This document shows positions 32,872-40,791 of a stretch of DNA of 64,000 nucleotides, one piece after another. Position 1 is the first letter of the stretch. Each line of letters starts with the position of its first letter. The position numbers and the translations under genes were made by a program. The stretch comes from Acidobacteriota bacterium (GTDB taxonomy: Bacteria; Acidobacteriota; Blastocatellia; Pyrinomonadales; Pyrinomonadaceae). The notes beneath the pieces are model-generated. The model was given only the letters and a program-made list of their open reading frames with translations, ran no database searches and was not told where the DNA came from. The stretch spans positions 372,001-436,000 of the forward strand of contig JAIVJV010000001.1 of the NCBI GenBank assembly GCA_020199835.1, in the 5' to 3' direction.

Positions 32872-33885
32872 CTAGCACGGCCACAAGAATAACTTGATCG
32901 GCTTGCTCGGAGCGGACGAGTTTCCGGTACGATCAACAGCTCTTATGAAGAACTCGTTTTCGCCGTGAATGGTGCCGTACACGAAATCGACATCGACTCC
33001 GGCCGAAACGGGCAACGGGCTCAGGACGCCGTTCACGTAGATCTCGTACTCGACTTTGTCCTGCGGGTCGGTCTCGTCGCTGGCTTCGTTCCAGCCGAGC
33101 CACACTTCGGCGCAACCATTGGTGTTGACCATGCGCAGGTTCGTGGGCACGGTTGGCGGCGTTGTGTCGTTACTTGCCGGCGTGGTTGCGTTCGCTGTGT
33201 TGCTGTTAGTCGTGTTGCCGCCTGAATAATCTGAAACGGCAACGGTGAAGTTGTAGTTGGTTGCGGGCGAGAGGTGACGAATGATGACGGAGTGCTTGTC
33301 CGGTTTGTCCGGTGAGTAGGCCCAATTAATGTGCTGCGTGAGCGGGCTGCCGTTTATCTTGAAGGCGTAGTTGCAGCAGTTATTAGCGACGTTGTCGGTG
33401 GACTTGCTCCAGAACAGTTGCACTTGCGAAGGCGCAATCGCGACCGCCTCGAGCACGGGCGCTGTTGGACCAGTATTATCCGGCAGCGTGCTTGCGCCGG
33501 CGGTGTTGCTGTTTGCAGAGCGGTTGTTGCTGCCGTCCACCGCATAAACTACAAATGAATACGCACTGTTGGGCGACAGGAATTTCGCCGTGTACGTGGT
33601 CTGCGTTTGGCTGACGGTCGCGAGCACGTTGTAAGCACTGTTCAGGTTGTTTATTTGGACTCGATAGGAAAATTTTCCCGAGTTGTCGGTGGAGGCATTC
33701 CAGACCATCGTGACGGTTGTTTCGCTAATCGAGGTCACGGTCAGGTTCGTGGGCGCCGTCGGCGCTGACTTGTCGCCCTTGCCGGCTGGGCCAGCCGAGT
33801 TGACCGAACCACTTAAAGCAAACATCACGAAGAGAGAAAGAGCGGCGGTTCCGACTGCAAACCGAATAAGGCTGCGAGTAGTCAT
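32872..33885 (-). CDS. Secreted protein with three FN3 repeats
   Basis: This 337-residue protein has a signal peptide (about 1-30) and three fibronectin type III-like domains (about 40-132, 142-236 and 245-335), each opening with a TAPTNL- or TVPTNL-like motif and closing with a YxFxVxAxDxSGN-like strand. It ends in Cys. Domains of this kind commonly bind polysaccharide or link catalytic modules, but no enzyme domain is present. A strong ribosome-binding site (AGGAGG) precedes the ATG. The upstream leader can fold (33932-33985). Confidence 0.8.
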   Translation of the reverse strand: MTTRSLIRFAVGTAALSLFVMFALSGSVNSAGPAGKGDKSAPTAPTNLTVTSISETTVTMVWNASTDNSGKFSYRVQINNLNSAYNVLATVSQTQTTYTAKFLSPNSAYSFVVYAVDGSNNRSANSNTAGASTLPDNTGPTAPVLEAVAIAPSQVQLFWSKSTDNVANNCCNYAFKINGSPLTQHINWAYSPDKPDKHSVIIRHLSPATNYNFTVAVSDYSGGNTTNSNTANATTPASNDTTPPTVPTNLRMVNTNGCAEVWLGWNEASDETDPQDKVEYEIYVNGVLSPLPVSAGVDVDFVYGTIHGENEFFIRAVDRTGNSSAPSKPIKLFLWPC

Positions 33886-33931
33886 GGTCTGTTTCCTCCT
33901 GAGTATCTTCAGCTAGCTACCGTCACCACAA

Positions 33932-33985
33932 GCCGTTGGGAGGTGGGCGTTCGCACTACACAGATGGACCGTCTCCCACGACGGC
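33932..33985 (-). promoter_or_regulatory. Structured leader ahead of the FN3 gene
   Basis: Upstream of the FN3 gene the two arms GCCGTTGGGAG (33932-33942) and CTCCCACGACGGC (33973-33985) can pair as an 11-bp stem with a 2-nt bulge and a 30-nt inner region. I do not recognise a riboswitch class. The rest of the 394-bp gap 33886-34279 holds only the terminator listed next. Confidence 0.3.
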
Positions 33986-34220
33986 GCTGTGCACATCCTG
34001 AATGCGTCGAAAACCTTGCGAGGGAGGCGAGAGAGTATCACAGGTGTTCGACTTTACACTGTTCTAAGTTCGTTGCACGATTTTGACGAATTTGAAACGG
34101 TGTGGTGAAACGCCGAACGTTGATACTGCCGTCATACAATCCGCCAACGAATAGCAAAAACCGCCTATGAAGATCCGGTGAGACCAATTGCTGATTCAGT
34201 GGTTGCCTGAAAACTCGGGG

Positions 34221-34256
34221 GAGGGGAACGAGCACTCAACTCGTTCCCCTCGTTTT
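34221..34256 (+). terminator. Strong forward terminator without an obvious upstream gene
   Basis: A perfect 12-bp stem (GAGGGGAACGAG at 34221-34232 with CTCGTTCCCCTC at 34240-34251) and 7-nt loop is followed by GTTTT. No forward ORF precedes it within 300 bp, so it may end an unannotated RNA. Confidence 0.7.
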
Positions 34257-34279
34257 AAGCTTCGGCTATACTCTCCGCC

Positions 34280-34564
34280 ATGCGAAATCTCTTTTCAAAC
34301 CTGGGAATCGCATCGCTCGATTTCGTTCAGATCTCAGCGAGCTTCCTGGTGGTGATGTTGCTTGTATTCAACCACACAACCCGGCGGCATTTCTGGACGA
34401 ACTTCGTGCACGTCGTCTTCGCGTTGCAGTGTCTGCTGATCATCATCTTCCGCGCAGACCTCACGCCGAGGTTCTTCGCGGCTCTCATGCTGTTCTCAAC
34501 CGTAATCATCAGAGTCATCCTCGCTCGCAGAACCGACAACGTAAGCAACCGCTTACGCACGTAG
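34280..34564 (+). CDS. Small integral membrane protein (94 aa)
   Basis: I do not recognise this protein. Three hydrophobic segments are visible (about 15-32, 42-58 and 62-80), with charged ends (TTRRHF and ARRTDN), fitting a small membrane protein. It begins 24 bp after the forward terminator, and its stop lies 4 bp before the next secreted gene, so the two could be one transcript. Confidence 0.55.
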   Translation: MRNLFSNLGIASLDFVQISASFLVVMLLVFNHTTRRHFWTNFVHVVFALQCLLIIIFRADLTPRFFAALMLFSTVIIRVILARRTDNVSNRLRT

Positions 34565-34568
34565 CTCA

Positions 34569-35210
34569 GTGAATCCGAAAACAGCGATAACACTGCTCGC
34601 CGTCAATCTGTGGCTGAGCCTTGGTGTACAAACGAGTCGGGCTCAGCAACCCGTCGACTTTGCGAGTGTCGACGCTTTTCTAAAACAAACTTTGACTCAC
34701 GGGAATTCTTTGAGTGTTGACGCGAAAGGCGATTTGAATGGCGATGGACTGCAAGATTGGGCCGGCGTAATCCTGCGAGAGAAATCCGACCTCCTGCGAA
34801 CTTCTCAACTCTACGTTCTGCTGCAACAACCGCAAGGACGTTATCGCGTCGCCGAGAAATCGCTCGAAGAGCAGATCGCCGGTATGGGTTGTTGCTGGAC
34901 GGAAGATTTGAAGATAATTCGTTCAAGCATTTACATCCAGAACAACGCGAAGACCGCCGCCACCATGGAAGCAGCCACGCATCAATTCAAGTTGTATAAG
35001 AATGAGTGGCGACTCGTCGGCGTGAAGATCTACTACATCGACCACAGTACCGACGTTGCAACCGAAACGGACATGAATCTATTGACCGGCGCGGTGATCG
35101 AGAAAAATTGGAAGGGCGAAAACAAACCGACGGCGAAACGTCGCCAAAATGCATTCGGCCGGTTCCTGCTCAAGGACTTCAACTTCTTTAACGGCTTCGG
35201 GGTGGAGTAG
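34569..35210 (+). CDS. Secreted hypothetical protein with calcium-loop-like motif
   Basis: This 213-residue protein starts at GTG and has a signal peptide (about 1-26, ending SRAQQ). A DAKGDLNGDGLQDW segment (about 51-64) resembles the D-x-D-x-D-G calcium loop of dockerin/FG-GAP proteins. Two adjacent Cys (GMGCCWTED) and a basic C-terminal tail with KNWKGENKPTAKRR follow. Family and function are not recognised. Confidence 0.6.
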   Translation: MNPKTAITLLAVNLWLSLGVQTSRAQQPVDFASVDAFLKQTLTHGNSLSVDAKGDLNGDGLQDWAGVILREKSDLLRTSQLYVLLQQPQGRYRVAEKSLEEQIAGMGCCWTEDLKIIRSSIYIQNNAKTAATMEAATHQFKLYKNEWRLVGVKIYYIDHSTDVATETDMNLLTGAVIEKNWKGENKPTAKRRQNAFGRFLLKDFNFFNGFGVE

Positions 35211-35229
35211 ATTCACCACGGACGCAGAT

Positions 35230-35985
35230 ATGGCAAAGATACAGTGGATCAGAGAGCATCCGTTTCTGAGTGCACTTTTATGGGCGTTTGTCCCTTCGCT
35301 TTTGACCGTCATAATTGCGCCACGCGTTTCGGATTCGGAAATACGCAAGCTGCTGTACGGTGGCGCGGCGACGCTATTCTTCGGCGGCTTTTTCGGCGGC
35401 ATGCTGAAGTTATTGCTGGACGATGTGGTCGCAGCAAAGCGACGGCGCGATGACGCCGCGGGATTCGTGACGAATGTCCTCGCAGATTTGAAGAGTGTTT
35501 ACGATCGAGTCGCGCGCGCGAAAATTCTTATCCCCGCTCAAAGATCAGTGAAGACGTATGGTGAGGAGATGGGCGACCTGATCGAAGCACGGGTTCAGCT
35601 CCGAAACGTTGTAAGGGCGCTGGAACGCCGTGGGGAAGGATTAGATGAAACAGTACAAACTGAAGTCACACTCAACGTTAAGGAGATGGAGAGGTATCTC
35701 GCAACGCTAACAACGGAATTTCGCGAGAACTACAAGCCACTGTCTGACAAGCAGCGAGGGTACGAAGCGCGCGCAGACGCGTTGGTTAAGGCGTTTGCGG
35801 AATCAAAGTCCGATGGCGAGCCGCCAAAGCTACCAGAGTTCGTATGGAACGAGATCGCACAGTTGGATGAACTCGCGGACTTTATCAAGGACGGCACGCG
35901 CTACGAGAAGAACTTCGACAAACCGCTCGATGACGCGAGTGAACTTCTTAGAAGGGAACTCGCACGGATCCTGGGCAGATCCTGA
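35230..35985 (+). CDS. Membrane protein with cytosolic helical domain, unknown function
   Basis: This 251-residue protein starts at the ATG 35230; an upstream in-frame start lies within the previous gene. Two membrane helices (about 13-30 and 42-62, YGGAATLFFGGFFGGMLKLLL) lead into a mostly helical charged region (about 70-251). I do not recognise it. It ends 41 bp before a clear terminator, which closes this short forward run of genes. Confidence 0.55.
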   Translation: MAKIQWIREHPFLSALLWAFVPSLLTVIIAPRVSDSEIRKLLYGGAATLFFGGFFGGMLKLLLDDVVAAKRRRDDAAGFVTNVLADLKSVYDRVARAKILIPAQRSVKTYGEEMGDLIEARVQLRNVVRALERRGEGLDETVQTEVTLNVKEMERYLATLTTEFRENYKPLSDKQRGYEARADALVKAFAESKSDGEPPKLPEFVWNEIAQLDELADFIKDGTRYEKNFDKPLDDASELLRRELARILGRS

Positions 35986-36026
35986 CGGACTAGTCCACTA
36001 TTCTTCACAGTACGAGACAAATGAAG

Positions 36027-36060
36027 GGGCGGGGAACTCAAACCCGCCCGCTTTATTTTT
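36027..36060 (+). terminator. Rho-independent terminator
   Basis: A GGGCGGG/CCCGCCC stem (36027-36033 with 36043-36049) with a 9-nt loop is followed by GCTTTATTTTT. It ends the three-gene forward run. Confidence 0.8.
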
Positions 36061-36264
36061 CTCGCGCGAGTCCCCCAATATGGAGGAACGAACGACAGTG
36101 AACAGAAGTACTCAACTGCCGTCAGCTCTGGCTTCTCTTGTAGACACCTACTGAAGACCGAACGCCTGTCTGTCTGCTAGAAAGCCCGGAATGAGCTGGG
36201 CATCTTCAGCGGCATCACTGTTGCTGTTGGTGATGCGCAGGACTCCTCGCATCCCACTCACAGC

Positions 36265-36393
36265 ATGACAAGGAGGTACAATCATGCCAAGACCACAGGG
36301 TTTAACCCCGAGGCTGACGTGGAGTTTATCGAGGGTAGCATCTACGTGAGGATCTGCCTCTGGGGCTACTGCATCGTCTTCTACGACGCGTAG
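36265..36393 (+). CDS. Possible 42-aa small ORF
   Basis: A 42-codon ATG frame encodes MTRRYNHAKTTGFNPEADVE followed by a beta-like hydrophobic stretch with two Cys and ending FYDA. The residue pattern looks protein-like, but there is no clear ribosome-binding site; a good AAGGAGG lies inside the frame before a different ATG at 36284, whose frame closes quickly. I treat it as weak. The rest of the 614-bp gap 35986-36599 has only hairpins. Confidence 0.25.
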   Translation: MTRRYNHAKTTGFNPEADVEFIEGSIYVRICLWGYCIVFYDA

Positions 36394-36406
36394 CCGGCAA
36401 GGCTCA

Positions 36407-36473
36407 GTAGTTTCTTTTGAGACTACCTTGGCCAGAACGGAGTCCGAGACGGTGAAACAAAATCGTCTCGGAC
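36407..36473. repeat. Two adjacent inverted repeats in a gene-poor gap
   Basis: GTAGTTTC/GAGACTAC (36407-36426, 4-nt loop, one G-U pair) and a perfect 10-bp GTCCGAGACG/CGTCTCGGAC (36442-36473, 12-nt loop) lie side by side. Neither is followed by a T-run. Otherwise I see nothing in 36061-36264 or 36394-36544. Confidence 0.4.
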
Positions 36474-36544
36474 CTCCAACAGTTTCGCTTGAGCTATGCT
36501 GGTTCCAAGCGCCTCTTGCTGATCGTGATCATCTTTTCGTTAAC

Positions 36545-36579
36545 AACAGAAAAGGCCGCGCTGTGCAGCCTTTTCTGTT
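36545..36579 (-). terminator. Terminator of the Cys-rich mini-protein gene
   Basis: A perfect 12-bp stem (AACAGAAAAGGC at 36545-36556 with GCCTTTTCTGTT at 36568-36579) lies 21 bp after the reverse gene ends. The stem itself supplies the U-rich 3' side, and it could work in both directions. Confidence 0.65.
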
Positions 36580-36599
36580 CAAGGCGAGAAACGCTTCTG

Positions 36600-36821
36600 T
36601 CAGTGAGAGCTCGTCTGCGGGACGCCGCCACAGTCTCGTGGACAGCTTTTCTCGTTTTCACCACATGACCGTTGGCATTGTCCGTCGCCACATTTGGCGC
36701 AAGCTGCTTGCGTTTGAACTTCCTTGTCTGTGGCGTTCGCAACGCCGAACTGCGCGTAACCAAACCCAATGGATACGGCGGACAAAGCGATCGCAATAAG
36801 TGACACTCGAAGAAATTTCAT
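36600..36821 (-). CDS. Secreted Cys-rich mini-protein
   Basis: This 73-residue protein has a strong ribosome-binding site (GGAGG five bases before ATG), a signal peptide (about 1-23) and a short mature part with six Cys in the pattern CAKCGDGQCQRSCGENEKSC then PRDC. The CGDGxC...GE...CPxDC spacing resembles small Cys-rich extracellular modules with disulfides. Own promoter and terminator seem likely. Function unknown; a disulfide-stabilised secreted peptide or effector is a guess. Confidence 0.65.
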   Translation of the reverse strand: MKFLRVSLIAIALSAVSIGFGYAQFGVANATDKEVQTQAACAKCGDGQCQRSCGENEKSCPRDCGGVPQTSSH

Positions 36822-37044
36822 AAGTCCTCCCGGTTAACGTGAAGTTGCTGATGTGATTTGAGTGATGGGGGAAGCTCTGAGGAGCGAATTATACTCGATA
36901 CAGATGGATTCTGTCCGCGTCGGCGACGAGGTGCTGCCGCAAGATTATGCTGAGTGCAATTATATTCAGATCAGTACAGCGTTGTTCGAACTGCAGAAGA
37001 CACGTTTGTCCCAGGCGGGACCAATACCACTATTGAGAAGTTGT

Positions 37045-37193
37045 CGGCGATGCTCAGAAGCAAGAGTTTAACGGCACAGATCAATGAAGCGCTTTGTAAG
37101 GTGCTTTGCCATAATCTGTGCGTCGTGATTCAAAGCGTCCACGAGTTAGGGATTGAAACCAATTTTGAGGCAGAAATCGCGTTTGCCTCATAA
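37045..37193 (+). pseudogene. 3' remnant of a transposase like the one at 40792-42045
   Basis: The last ~45 codons (SKSLTAQINEALCKVLCHNL and onward to a HELGIETNF-type end) match the C-terminal end of the intact transposase in this window (SRTLTAQVNEALCKVLCHNL). Upstream, similarity fades and small deletions are seen, so this is a decayed fragment. The gap 36822-37238 holds nothing else I can support. Confidence 0.75.
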
Positions 37194-37238
37194 TTTCAGT
37201 CGAAAGGATTCTTAAGGCAAGAAACATCAGCCGGAATG

Positions 37239-37775
37239 TTACTTGTTGAAAACCAGCGTCGAGTCCTGCGGGGCGGGCCATCCTGCCCTATGTCGAATTA
37301 CTGTTAACACTTTACCGTCGGCTGAAAGCGAAAGCTTATCAGTCGAAGTGCGAGTAGATTCGTCGTCAGTTCCCTGGTGGAAGGTCTCCTTCTCGACTAA
37401 CTCAAGCGTCTTGCCGTCGTTGGACAGAGTTGCCTTCCTGGTGAATTTCGTGCCTCCGATGTCTACGGTGGTCTCACGACCGTCGAGTTTGTAGGTTCTT
37501 GGGCCAATCGGAACACCACCCGCGCCGCGACCAGGACGAACCGGCGGGAGGTCTTTGCGGACAAAGTCACCGTACTTTGCTTGAATCGAAATCTCATTGT
37601 CGGTCTGAGTAATCACCCAGGAAACACGTTCGAAGGATCTATAACTTGGTTGTAGATCTTGGCTTTTGTTTTTATCAAGCGTCCAGGTGCCCGCGAAGTT
37701 CGGCACGACGGCCTGCTCAGCGAGACCAAACACTAGCGCGCTTGCCAGGCCAAAAGCGTAAAACCAACTCCTCAT
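37239..37775 (-). CDS. Secreted lipocalin-like hypothetical protein
   Basis: This 178-residue protein has a signal peptide (about 1-22) and an N-terminal NFAGTWTLDKNKSQ motif typical of small beta-barrel proteins common in acidobacteria. Alternating strands follow (RETTVDIGGTKFTRKATLSNDGKTLELVEKE and KLSLSADGKVLTVIRH). No ligand can be named. It lies between the transposase remnant and the left direct repeat. Confidence 0.6.
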   Translation of the reverse strand: MRSWFYAFGLASALVFGLAEQAVVPNFAGTWTLDKNKSQDLQPSYRSFERVSWVITQTDNEISIQAKYGDFVRKDLPPVRPGRGAGGVPIGPRTYKLDGRETTVDIGGTKFTRKATLSNDGKTLELVEKETFHQGTDDESTRTSTDKLSLSADGKVLTVIRHRAGWPAPQDSTLVFNK

Positions 37776-37880
37776 TCAAGAGCTCCTTCTTTGCGAGAGG
37801 CATTCATTAAACGCCCTGCATGATACGCTGAGTCTGAAACAGCGGCGCGCCATTTTTTACGGTAGAAACAACAGTTTCCA

Positions 37881-37917
37881 CTTTAATGGGCATTAAAAAG
37901 GCAAAGCCTCAAACCAC
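37881..37917. repeat. Left 37-bp direct repeat (possible att site)
   Basis: The last 27 bases (CATTAAAAAGGCAAAGCCTC then AAACCAC) recur exactly at 44158-44184, and the whole 37-bp unit matches 44148-44184 with three clustered mismatches. Both copies keep a TTTAAT/ATTAAA dyad. In this copy the next bases complete a second dyad, AGGCAAAGCC/GGCTTTGCCT (37899-37927). The 257-bp gap 37776-38032 contains nothing else clear. Confidence 0.8.
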
Positions 37918-38032
37918 GGCTTTGCCTATAAATTGCGAGTTGTAGTTTTAATCCGCGACTTTCAGTAAAAATCATTTTGACCGACCATCGCGCCGCGAAT
38001 CGCGGTCAATGACCTTTACTCAAAGCGCCGAT

Positions 38033-38344
38033 TTAGGATTGGCCGTTATTCTTATTTCGTTCGCGCTCGCGTTCTCTACGCCCAGCTTCATAGTGTCCAT
38101 AGACTCGTGCGCGTCTGAAGCCATTCCCTTGCTCGTAAAGCGTGTAGAGCGCGGCGAGTGATTCCAGACTGATACCTGTCGCCTCATGCCAAATGTGGAT
38201 TCGGGATTCGGCAGACATCTCAATCAGTGTTTCCAGAACCGCATCGCTAATGCGATCCGGTGTGTTTTCGTGGTCAATTAGATCAGCGGTTCGTTGGGCC
38301 GCGATCAGGCTTGCGTAATACTTCGTGGTATTTTTGTTCGGCAT
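38033..38344 (-). CDS. Hypothetical protein (103 aa)
   Basis: I do not recognise this protein. It is predicted mainly helical, with an acidic N-terminal half (TADLIDHENTPDRISDAVLE) and a strongly basic C-terminal tail (GRRERERERNKN). An AGAGGAG ribosome-binding site seven bases before ATG supports translation. It is divergent from the small gene at 38506, sharing a 161-bp intergenic region. Confidence 0.55.
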   Translation of the reverse strand: MPNKNTTKYYASLIAAQRTADLIDHENTPDRISDAVLETLIEMSAESRIHIWHEATGISLESLAALYTLYEQGNGFRRARVYGHYEAGRRERERERNKNNGQS

Positions 38345-38505
38345 GGTCGAACTCCTCTAGTCAGGATTCGGCTGTGAAGGGACTGGCGAGTGTTAGTCGC
38401 ACTTGTCAGTCCCGCCTCTAGCGAGGCGAAACACTATAGAGACATTGTTTCATCCGTGCAAGTCACAATTAGCATTTGAAAACGATAACGACAAGGGAGA
38501 ACACA

Positions 38506-38730
38506 ATGGAGAAAACACAGATACTAAAAACAGAAGCAGAATTTTACGAACTTCTCGCCGTCGAGGAAGGTTACGAGAACACGGTCTATTTAAATACAGC
38601 ACACATCATCGCAATCGCAGAAGATAGGCCATCCATGGAAGTCCACATGTCCAACGGCAAGATCTATCAGATAAGCGACAACGACTCGGTAAGATTGCGC
38701 ACCTACCTGCACGCCTCAAAGGCGCTTTGA
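38506..38730 (+). CDS. Hypothetical small protein (74 aa)
   Basis: The ATG at 38506 is chosen over an upstream in-frame start since AAGGGAG lies six bases before it. The protein begins MEKTQILKTEAEFYELLAVE and continues with a beta-rich half (YLNTAHIIAIAED, then MEVHMSNGKIYQI), a pattern vaguely like small FlbD-type proteins; this likeness is weak. A terminator follows 31 bp after the stop. Confidence 0.55.
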   Translation: MEKTQILKTEAEFYELLAVEEGYENTVYLNTAHIIAIAEDRPSMEVHMSNGKIYQISDNDSVRLRTYLHASKAL

Positions 38731-38761
38731 GAATCCTTTGAGCGTTCTTTAGGATTTTTAG

Positions 38762-38788
38762 AAGGGCCGATCTTAGTGTCGGCCCTTT
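38762..38788 (+). terminator. Terminator after the 74-aa gene
   Basis: AAGGGCCGA (38762-38770) pairs with TCGGCCCTT (38779-38787) around an 8-nt loop, followed by a short T-run. Confidence 0.65.
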
Positions 38789-38846
38789 GGCCTTCAAACT
38801 AACGCCATGGCTACCTACTAACCACTCGAAAAAGTTCTAGGAGATT

Positions 38847-39542
38847 TTGTCAAAATGTGCTAATTTTATTAGCATGAATCCGACAAACACCCGCGCTGCT
38901 CAGATAATCCTCGAAAAACTGGGCCATGTTCCTGCTACAGTCCACGAAGTAATGGATAAGGCGGTCACTCTTGCCCGCGCCTTTTTCGAGGATCGCGATC
39001 TTCCGATCGATCCCTTTCTTTTTCCCAACCTTGTTCGGTACGAGGCAAAACTGCTGTTCGATAGCCCTAAGTACCGAGCTGTTGGTTATCTTCTCAGTGT
39101 GCTGAGTAATAACGGCCTACTGTTGATCTATCGGCACGAGGGTACGACCTATAGGATTCGTGTCCGAAAGGCCGACGAAGACGGAGAGTTTCCTACGCAG
39201 AATTTGTCCGAAGGTGTTAAGGAATTTTGCCGCCAACCTAATTTACCGTTGTGGGCATCGGGCGAGGAAGATTGGGAACAATTCGTATGTCCCGATCTCT
39301 TGAAGCTTTTCATTATTTGGGATGTAGATGAGGCCTACGGCTTCAACGGATGTGATCTGGCTTGCACGAGAGATGAGTTCGGCAAATTAGCATTCGCAGA
39401 TCAGATTCCACACTCCGCAACCTCAATTCAGGCTGACGAAGAAGAATTTGATTGGCCCGAAGAGATTGAAGACATCGACTTGCGACCACTCAAGAAAACG
39501 GGATCGGATCAGGGCGACGATGACGACGACGAAAACAATTAA
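38847..39542 (+). CDS. Acidic partner protein of the HTH-ImmA/IrrE gene
   Basis: I do not recognise this 231-residue protein. The N-terminal half is helical (TRAAQIILEKLGHVPATVHE), the middle mixed, and the tail very acidic (EEEFDWPEEIEDID, then GDDDDDENN). Its last 23 bp overlap the start of the HTH-ImmA/IrrE gene, so the two are translationally coupled. Start may be TTG at 38847, with AGGAG close before it, or ATG at 38874. The pairing suggests a regulator/target or toxin-antitoxin-like couple, which is inference. Confidence 0.55.
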   Translation: MSKCANFISMNPTNTRAAQIILEKLGHVPATVHEVMDKAVTLARAFFEDRDLPIDPFLFPNLVRYEAKLLFDSPKYRAVGYLLSVLSNNGLLLIYRHEGTTYRIRVRKADEDGEFPTQNLSEGVKEFCRQPNLPLWASGEEDWEQFVCPDLLKLFIIWDVDEAYGFNGCDLACTRDEFGKLAFADQIPHSATSIQADEEEFDWPEEIEDIDLRPLKKTGSDQGDDDDDENN

Positions 39543-40665
39543 CGGAGATCGGATAAAGCAAGCGCGAGAGATTGCGGGACTAACTCAAGAACAACTCGGC
39601 ACAAGCATCGGCAAGAGTCAGTCTACTATTGCGCATCTCGAACGCAACAGTAAGCAGCTATTGCTGCAACCGTCTGAGGGCGTGATCGAAGCTATTGCAT
39701 TTGAGACTGGGTTTCCGGTCGCGTTTTTTTATCAGGATTCCGGCCCCGAATTTCCACTCGGTTCGTTGTTATACCGAACTCGTCACAGCATTTTGAAGCG
39801 GGAAGATAAGAATCGGTTTCATCAGCTTGGACGGCTGGTGTATGAGGTTGCGGAAAAGATGTCTGAGAACCTGACGCAGATTGAAATACGAATACCGAAA
39901 ATCGTTGGCGAGCATCCTGCTTCTGCGGCGCGCATCACTCGCGCGAAATTAGGCCTTCTTCCAGACGCTCCCGTCCGCAACTTGCTCAACCAAATTGAGA
40001 AGAACGGCGTGTTCGTTATAGCGCTGCCTTACGAGATTGCAGAGCAGGATGCTTATTCATGCTGGACAGATAGTCAACCGCGGCGTCCAGTAATAATCAT
40101 CACCGGAGGAAAGGCTGGAGATCGACAACGCTTCACATTGGCCCATGAACTTGGACACCTCGTTATGCACAATAGTTTTCCGAAGGGGCTATCCGTCGTA
40201 GAGGCCGAAGCGGATGAATTTGCGAGCGAACTCCTGCTTCCAGAAGATGCTATGCGACACGACATAGTACCTCCAGTAACGCTTACAAGTTTGGCAGAGC
40301 TAAAGATGCGTTGGGGCGTTTCGCTTGCGGCGCTAGTAATGCGCGCTAAAGAGTTAGAGATTATTACCGAACGGCAAGCGAGATACTTGTTTGTTCAGCT
40401 TGCCAGACTAAAGGATGAAGAACTTACTAACTTGAACATTGCGCCGGAGAAACCACGAGCGTTAAAACGAATGGCTGAACTTCTTCATGGATTCCCAGTT
40501 GATCCCAAAAAGGTGGCAAGGCATAACTTATCGCCCGCAAAGATGATCAGCGAGATACTTCAAGCTCACGCAGACAAACCCGCGCCGATGAATCAGGGCG
40601 TAAGGAAACCGACTCGCCATACCAACGTGATCGAACTCAAAACGCGCCGCAGAAGGAAAGCGTAA
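39520..40665 (+). CDS. HTH regulator fused to ImmA/IrrE metallopeptidase (COG2856)
   Basis: This 381-residue protein has an N-terminal Xre-type helix-turn-helix (about 7-60, IKQAREIAGLTQEQLGTSIGKSQSTIAHLE) and an ImmA/IrrE peptidase domain with the zinc motif HELGH at 209-213 and the downstream ADEFASELLLP block. Such proteins cleave a partner repressor in response to DNA damage or act in phage-like immunity and toxin-antitoxin modules. A longer in-frame start (39448) lies inside the previous gene and is not needed. The partner is probably the acidic protein encoded just upstream. Confidence 0.85.
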   Translation: MTTTKTINGDRIKQAREIAGLTQEQLGTSIGKSQSTIAHLERNSKQLLLQPSEGVIEAIAFETGFPVAFFYQDSGPEFPLGSLLYRTRHSILKREDKNRFHQLGRLVYEVAEKMSENLTQIEIRIPKIVGEHPASAARITRAKLGLLPDAPVRNLLNQIEKNGVFVIALPYEIAEQDAYSCWTDSQPRRPVIIITGGKAGDRQRFTLAHELGHLVMHNSFPKGLSVVEAEADEFASELLLPEDAMRHDIVPPVTLTSLAELKMRWGVSLAALVMRAKELEIITERQARYLFVQLARLKDEELTNLNIAPEKPRALKRMAELLHGFPVDPKKVARHNLSPAKMISEILQAHADKPAPMNQGVRKPTRHTNVIELKTRRRRKA

Positions 40666-40673
40666 ATAGAAAA

Positions 40674-40706
40674 GCCCTGCCAGTTGCTTCTAACAACCGA
40701 CAGGGC
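40674..40706 (+). terminator. Hairpin after the HTH-ImmA/IrrE gene
   Basis: GCCCTG/CAGGGC (40674-40679 with 40701-40706) enclose an inner GTTG/CAAC stem. It lies 8 bp after the stop; the T-run is weak, so it could also be part of the insertion sequence end. Confidence 0.4.
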
Positions 40707-40791
40707 CATTGAAAATCAAAACGCGATTGCTCGCATCTGATCTCCGCAAGTTCATTGTGAGCCATCGCCTAACCAAAAGGCAAGGGACACA

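Noticed and set aside
33886..34040. Cyclic-di-GMP riboswitch upstream of the FN3 gene
   Set aside because: The fold is present, but the conserved GEMM core motifs are absent.
36080..36154. A 24-residue ATG frame (MEERTTVNRS...) after the terminator at 36027
   Set aside because: It is too short, has no ribosome-binding site and no support beyond an open frame.
36428..36799. Forward 123-aa frame overlapping the Cys-rich mini-protein gene
   Set aside because: The reverse gene has a signal peptide and strong ribosome-binding site, while this frame shows no protein-like pattern.
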